From Nymphaea colorata (Eukaryota > Streptophyta > Magnoliopsida > Nymphaeales > Nymphaeaceae), in contig NC_045140.1 of assembly GCF_008831285.2 (NCBI RefSeq), forward strand, positions 16,366,370-16,430,369: a DNA stretch of 64,000 bases. Reading direction: 5' to 3'. Made by a program: the position numbers and the translations under genes. Below are positions 63,439 to 64,000 of this stretch, piece by piece. Numbering within the stretch: position 1 is the first letter of the stretch; each line of letters begins with the position of its first letter. The notes beneath the pieces were generated by a model. It was given only the letters and a program-made list of their open reading frames with translations, did not search any database and was not told where the DNA came from.

Positions 63439-64000
63439 ATGCTGAGGTCGAGCTCGGCTCTTCGTCTCTTGACACCCAGAGGTTCAGGGTCGGCTTTTTG
63501 CACGTCTGCTTCGGAGAAAATTGTGGCCGCCGTGCTCTTCGAGAGGTTGCCCGTTGTCATCCCCAAGATCCACCCCGCCGTTTACGCCTTCCAAGAATTC
63601 TCGTGAGTCATTTCTGTCACATATCTGTGATCGCATTGCTTAATGATCGAGTTTTCTCTTTCGCGTTCTCCTTATTAAGGGGCATTTTTTATGGAGTTTT
63701 CATTGTTCTCATTGGGGAATGAAGCTTCTCGTTTTCTTTTTGTACAATGATCTTTTTAAATTGGATTTGGGTTCTTAGTTTTTTTCGAGGTTTTCGATTC
63801 TGGAGTTGCTGAATTATTATTCAATGACCCTTTTGGGGGAATTTGCTGTAGGTTCCGCTGGCGACAGCAATACCGGCGGCAGTATCCGGATGAGGTCTTA
63901 GGGAAATCGGATGCCAGGTGCCCGCATAATTCCAACGCGTTGATCTTCTTTTTAAATTTGGGTTTTTGTTAATTCACAGTCGGATGTAATAGTGATGATT
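63439..64000 (+). CDS. mitochondrial ribosomal protein L46, 5' part
   Basis: The first two exons are inside the window: 63,439-63,602 and 63,852-63,917; the rest continues to the right. Exon 1 gives MLRSSSALRLLTPRG, an Arg/Ser/Leu-rich start typical of a mitochondrial targeting peptide, then ASEKIVAAVLFERLPVVIPK and VYAFQEF. Exon 2 gives FRWRQQYRRQYPDEVLGKSD. This is the characteristic N-terminal part of plant mitoribosome large-subunit protein L46 (Arabidopsis At1g14620). Phase is consistent across both GT/AG junctions. It is transcribed away from the BTB gene. Later exons carrying the Nudix-like fold are not in view. Confidence 0.88.

Noticed and set aside
63180-63722. 180-codon ORF as a separate gene
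   Set aside because: It overlaps the L46 first exon in a different frame; the L46 frame matches a known protein and has correct splice phase.
1-64000. CRISPR arrays, bacterial operons or organelle DNA
   Set aside because: No regularly spaced repeats, and genes are intron-rich and plant-nuclear; no plastid or mitochondrial gene was recognised.

Overview
This is nuclear DNA of a flowering plant. Genes have many short exons with canonical GT/AG introns, intergenic DNA is AT-rich, plant transposon families (CACTA, hAT-like, Ty1/copia) are present, and two single-copy genes at the right end are clear plant orthologues (an At1g55760-type BTB protein and mitochondrial ribosomal protein L46). I cannot name the species from the sequence. 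All exon coordinates were worked out by hand from splice signals, reading phase and comparison between copies.

Positions 1-48,400 hold a degenerating tandem array of patatin-like phospholipase genes, all main copies on the minus strand. The ancestral unit appears to be: a non-coding flank block (called R here), a first-type patatin gene (copies A, B, D), a second-type patatin gene (copies C, E), and the 3' part of a subtilisin-like protease gene. Unit 0 (about 3.4-12.1 kb) keeps gene A but has lost its second-type gene and carries a CACTA insertion. Unit 1 (about 12.4-26.1 kb) has intact B, C with a frameshift, and a two-exon subtilase fragment. A ghost unit (about 33.2-35.4 kb) has lost both patatin genes and keeps only stitched flanks. 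Unit 2 (about 36.3-52.6 kb) has intact D, pseudogene E and the complete subtilase gene. Units 1 and 2 match at an offset of about 22.0 kb. Further patatin debris lies at 1.96-3.4 kb and, inverted, at 29.3-30.0 kb.

A, B and D encode full-length proteins of about 400 residues with an oxyanion loop, GTSTG nucleophile elbow and catalytic Asp. They have no signal peptide, so they look like intracellular lipid acyl hydrolases of the PLP2 type. The subtilase (766 residues, 11 exons) is a secreted serine protease with its full catalytic set.

From 52.8 kb rightward the array ends. There is a broken copia fossil (about 54.3-55.9 kb), the BTB gene (56.8-59.5 kb, minus), a poorly resolved stretch with candidate minus-strand exons near 61 kb, and the first two exons of the L46 gene (63.4 kb to the window end, plus). 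The stretch 26.2-33.1 kb holds no gene I can recognise apart from the inverted patatin fragment and one exon-like ORF at 31.5 kb.
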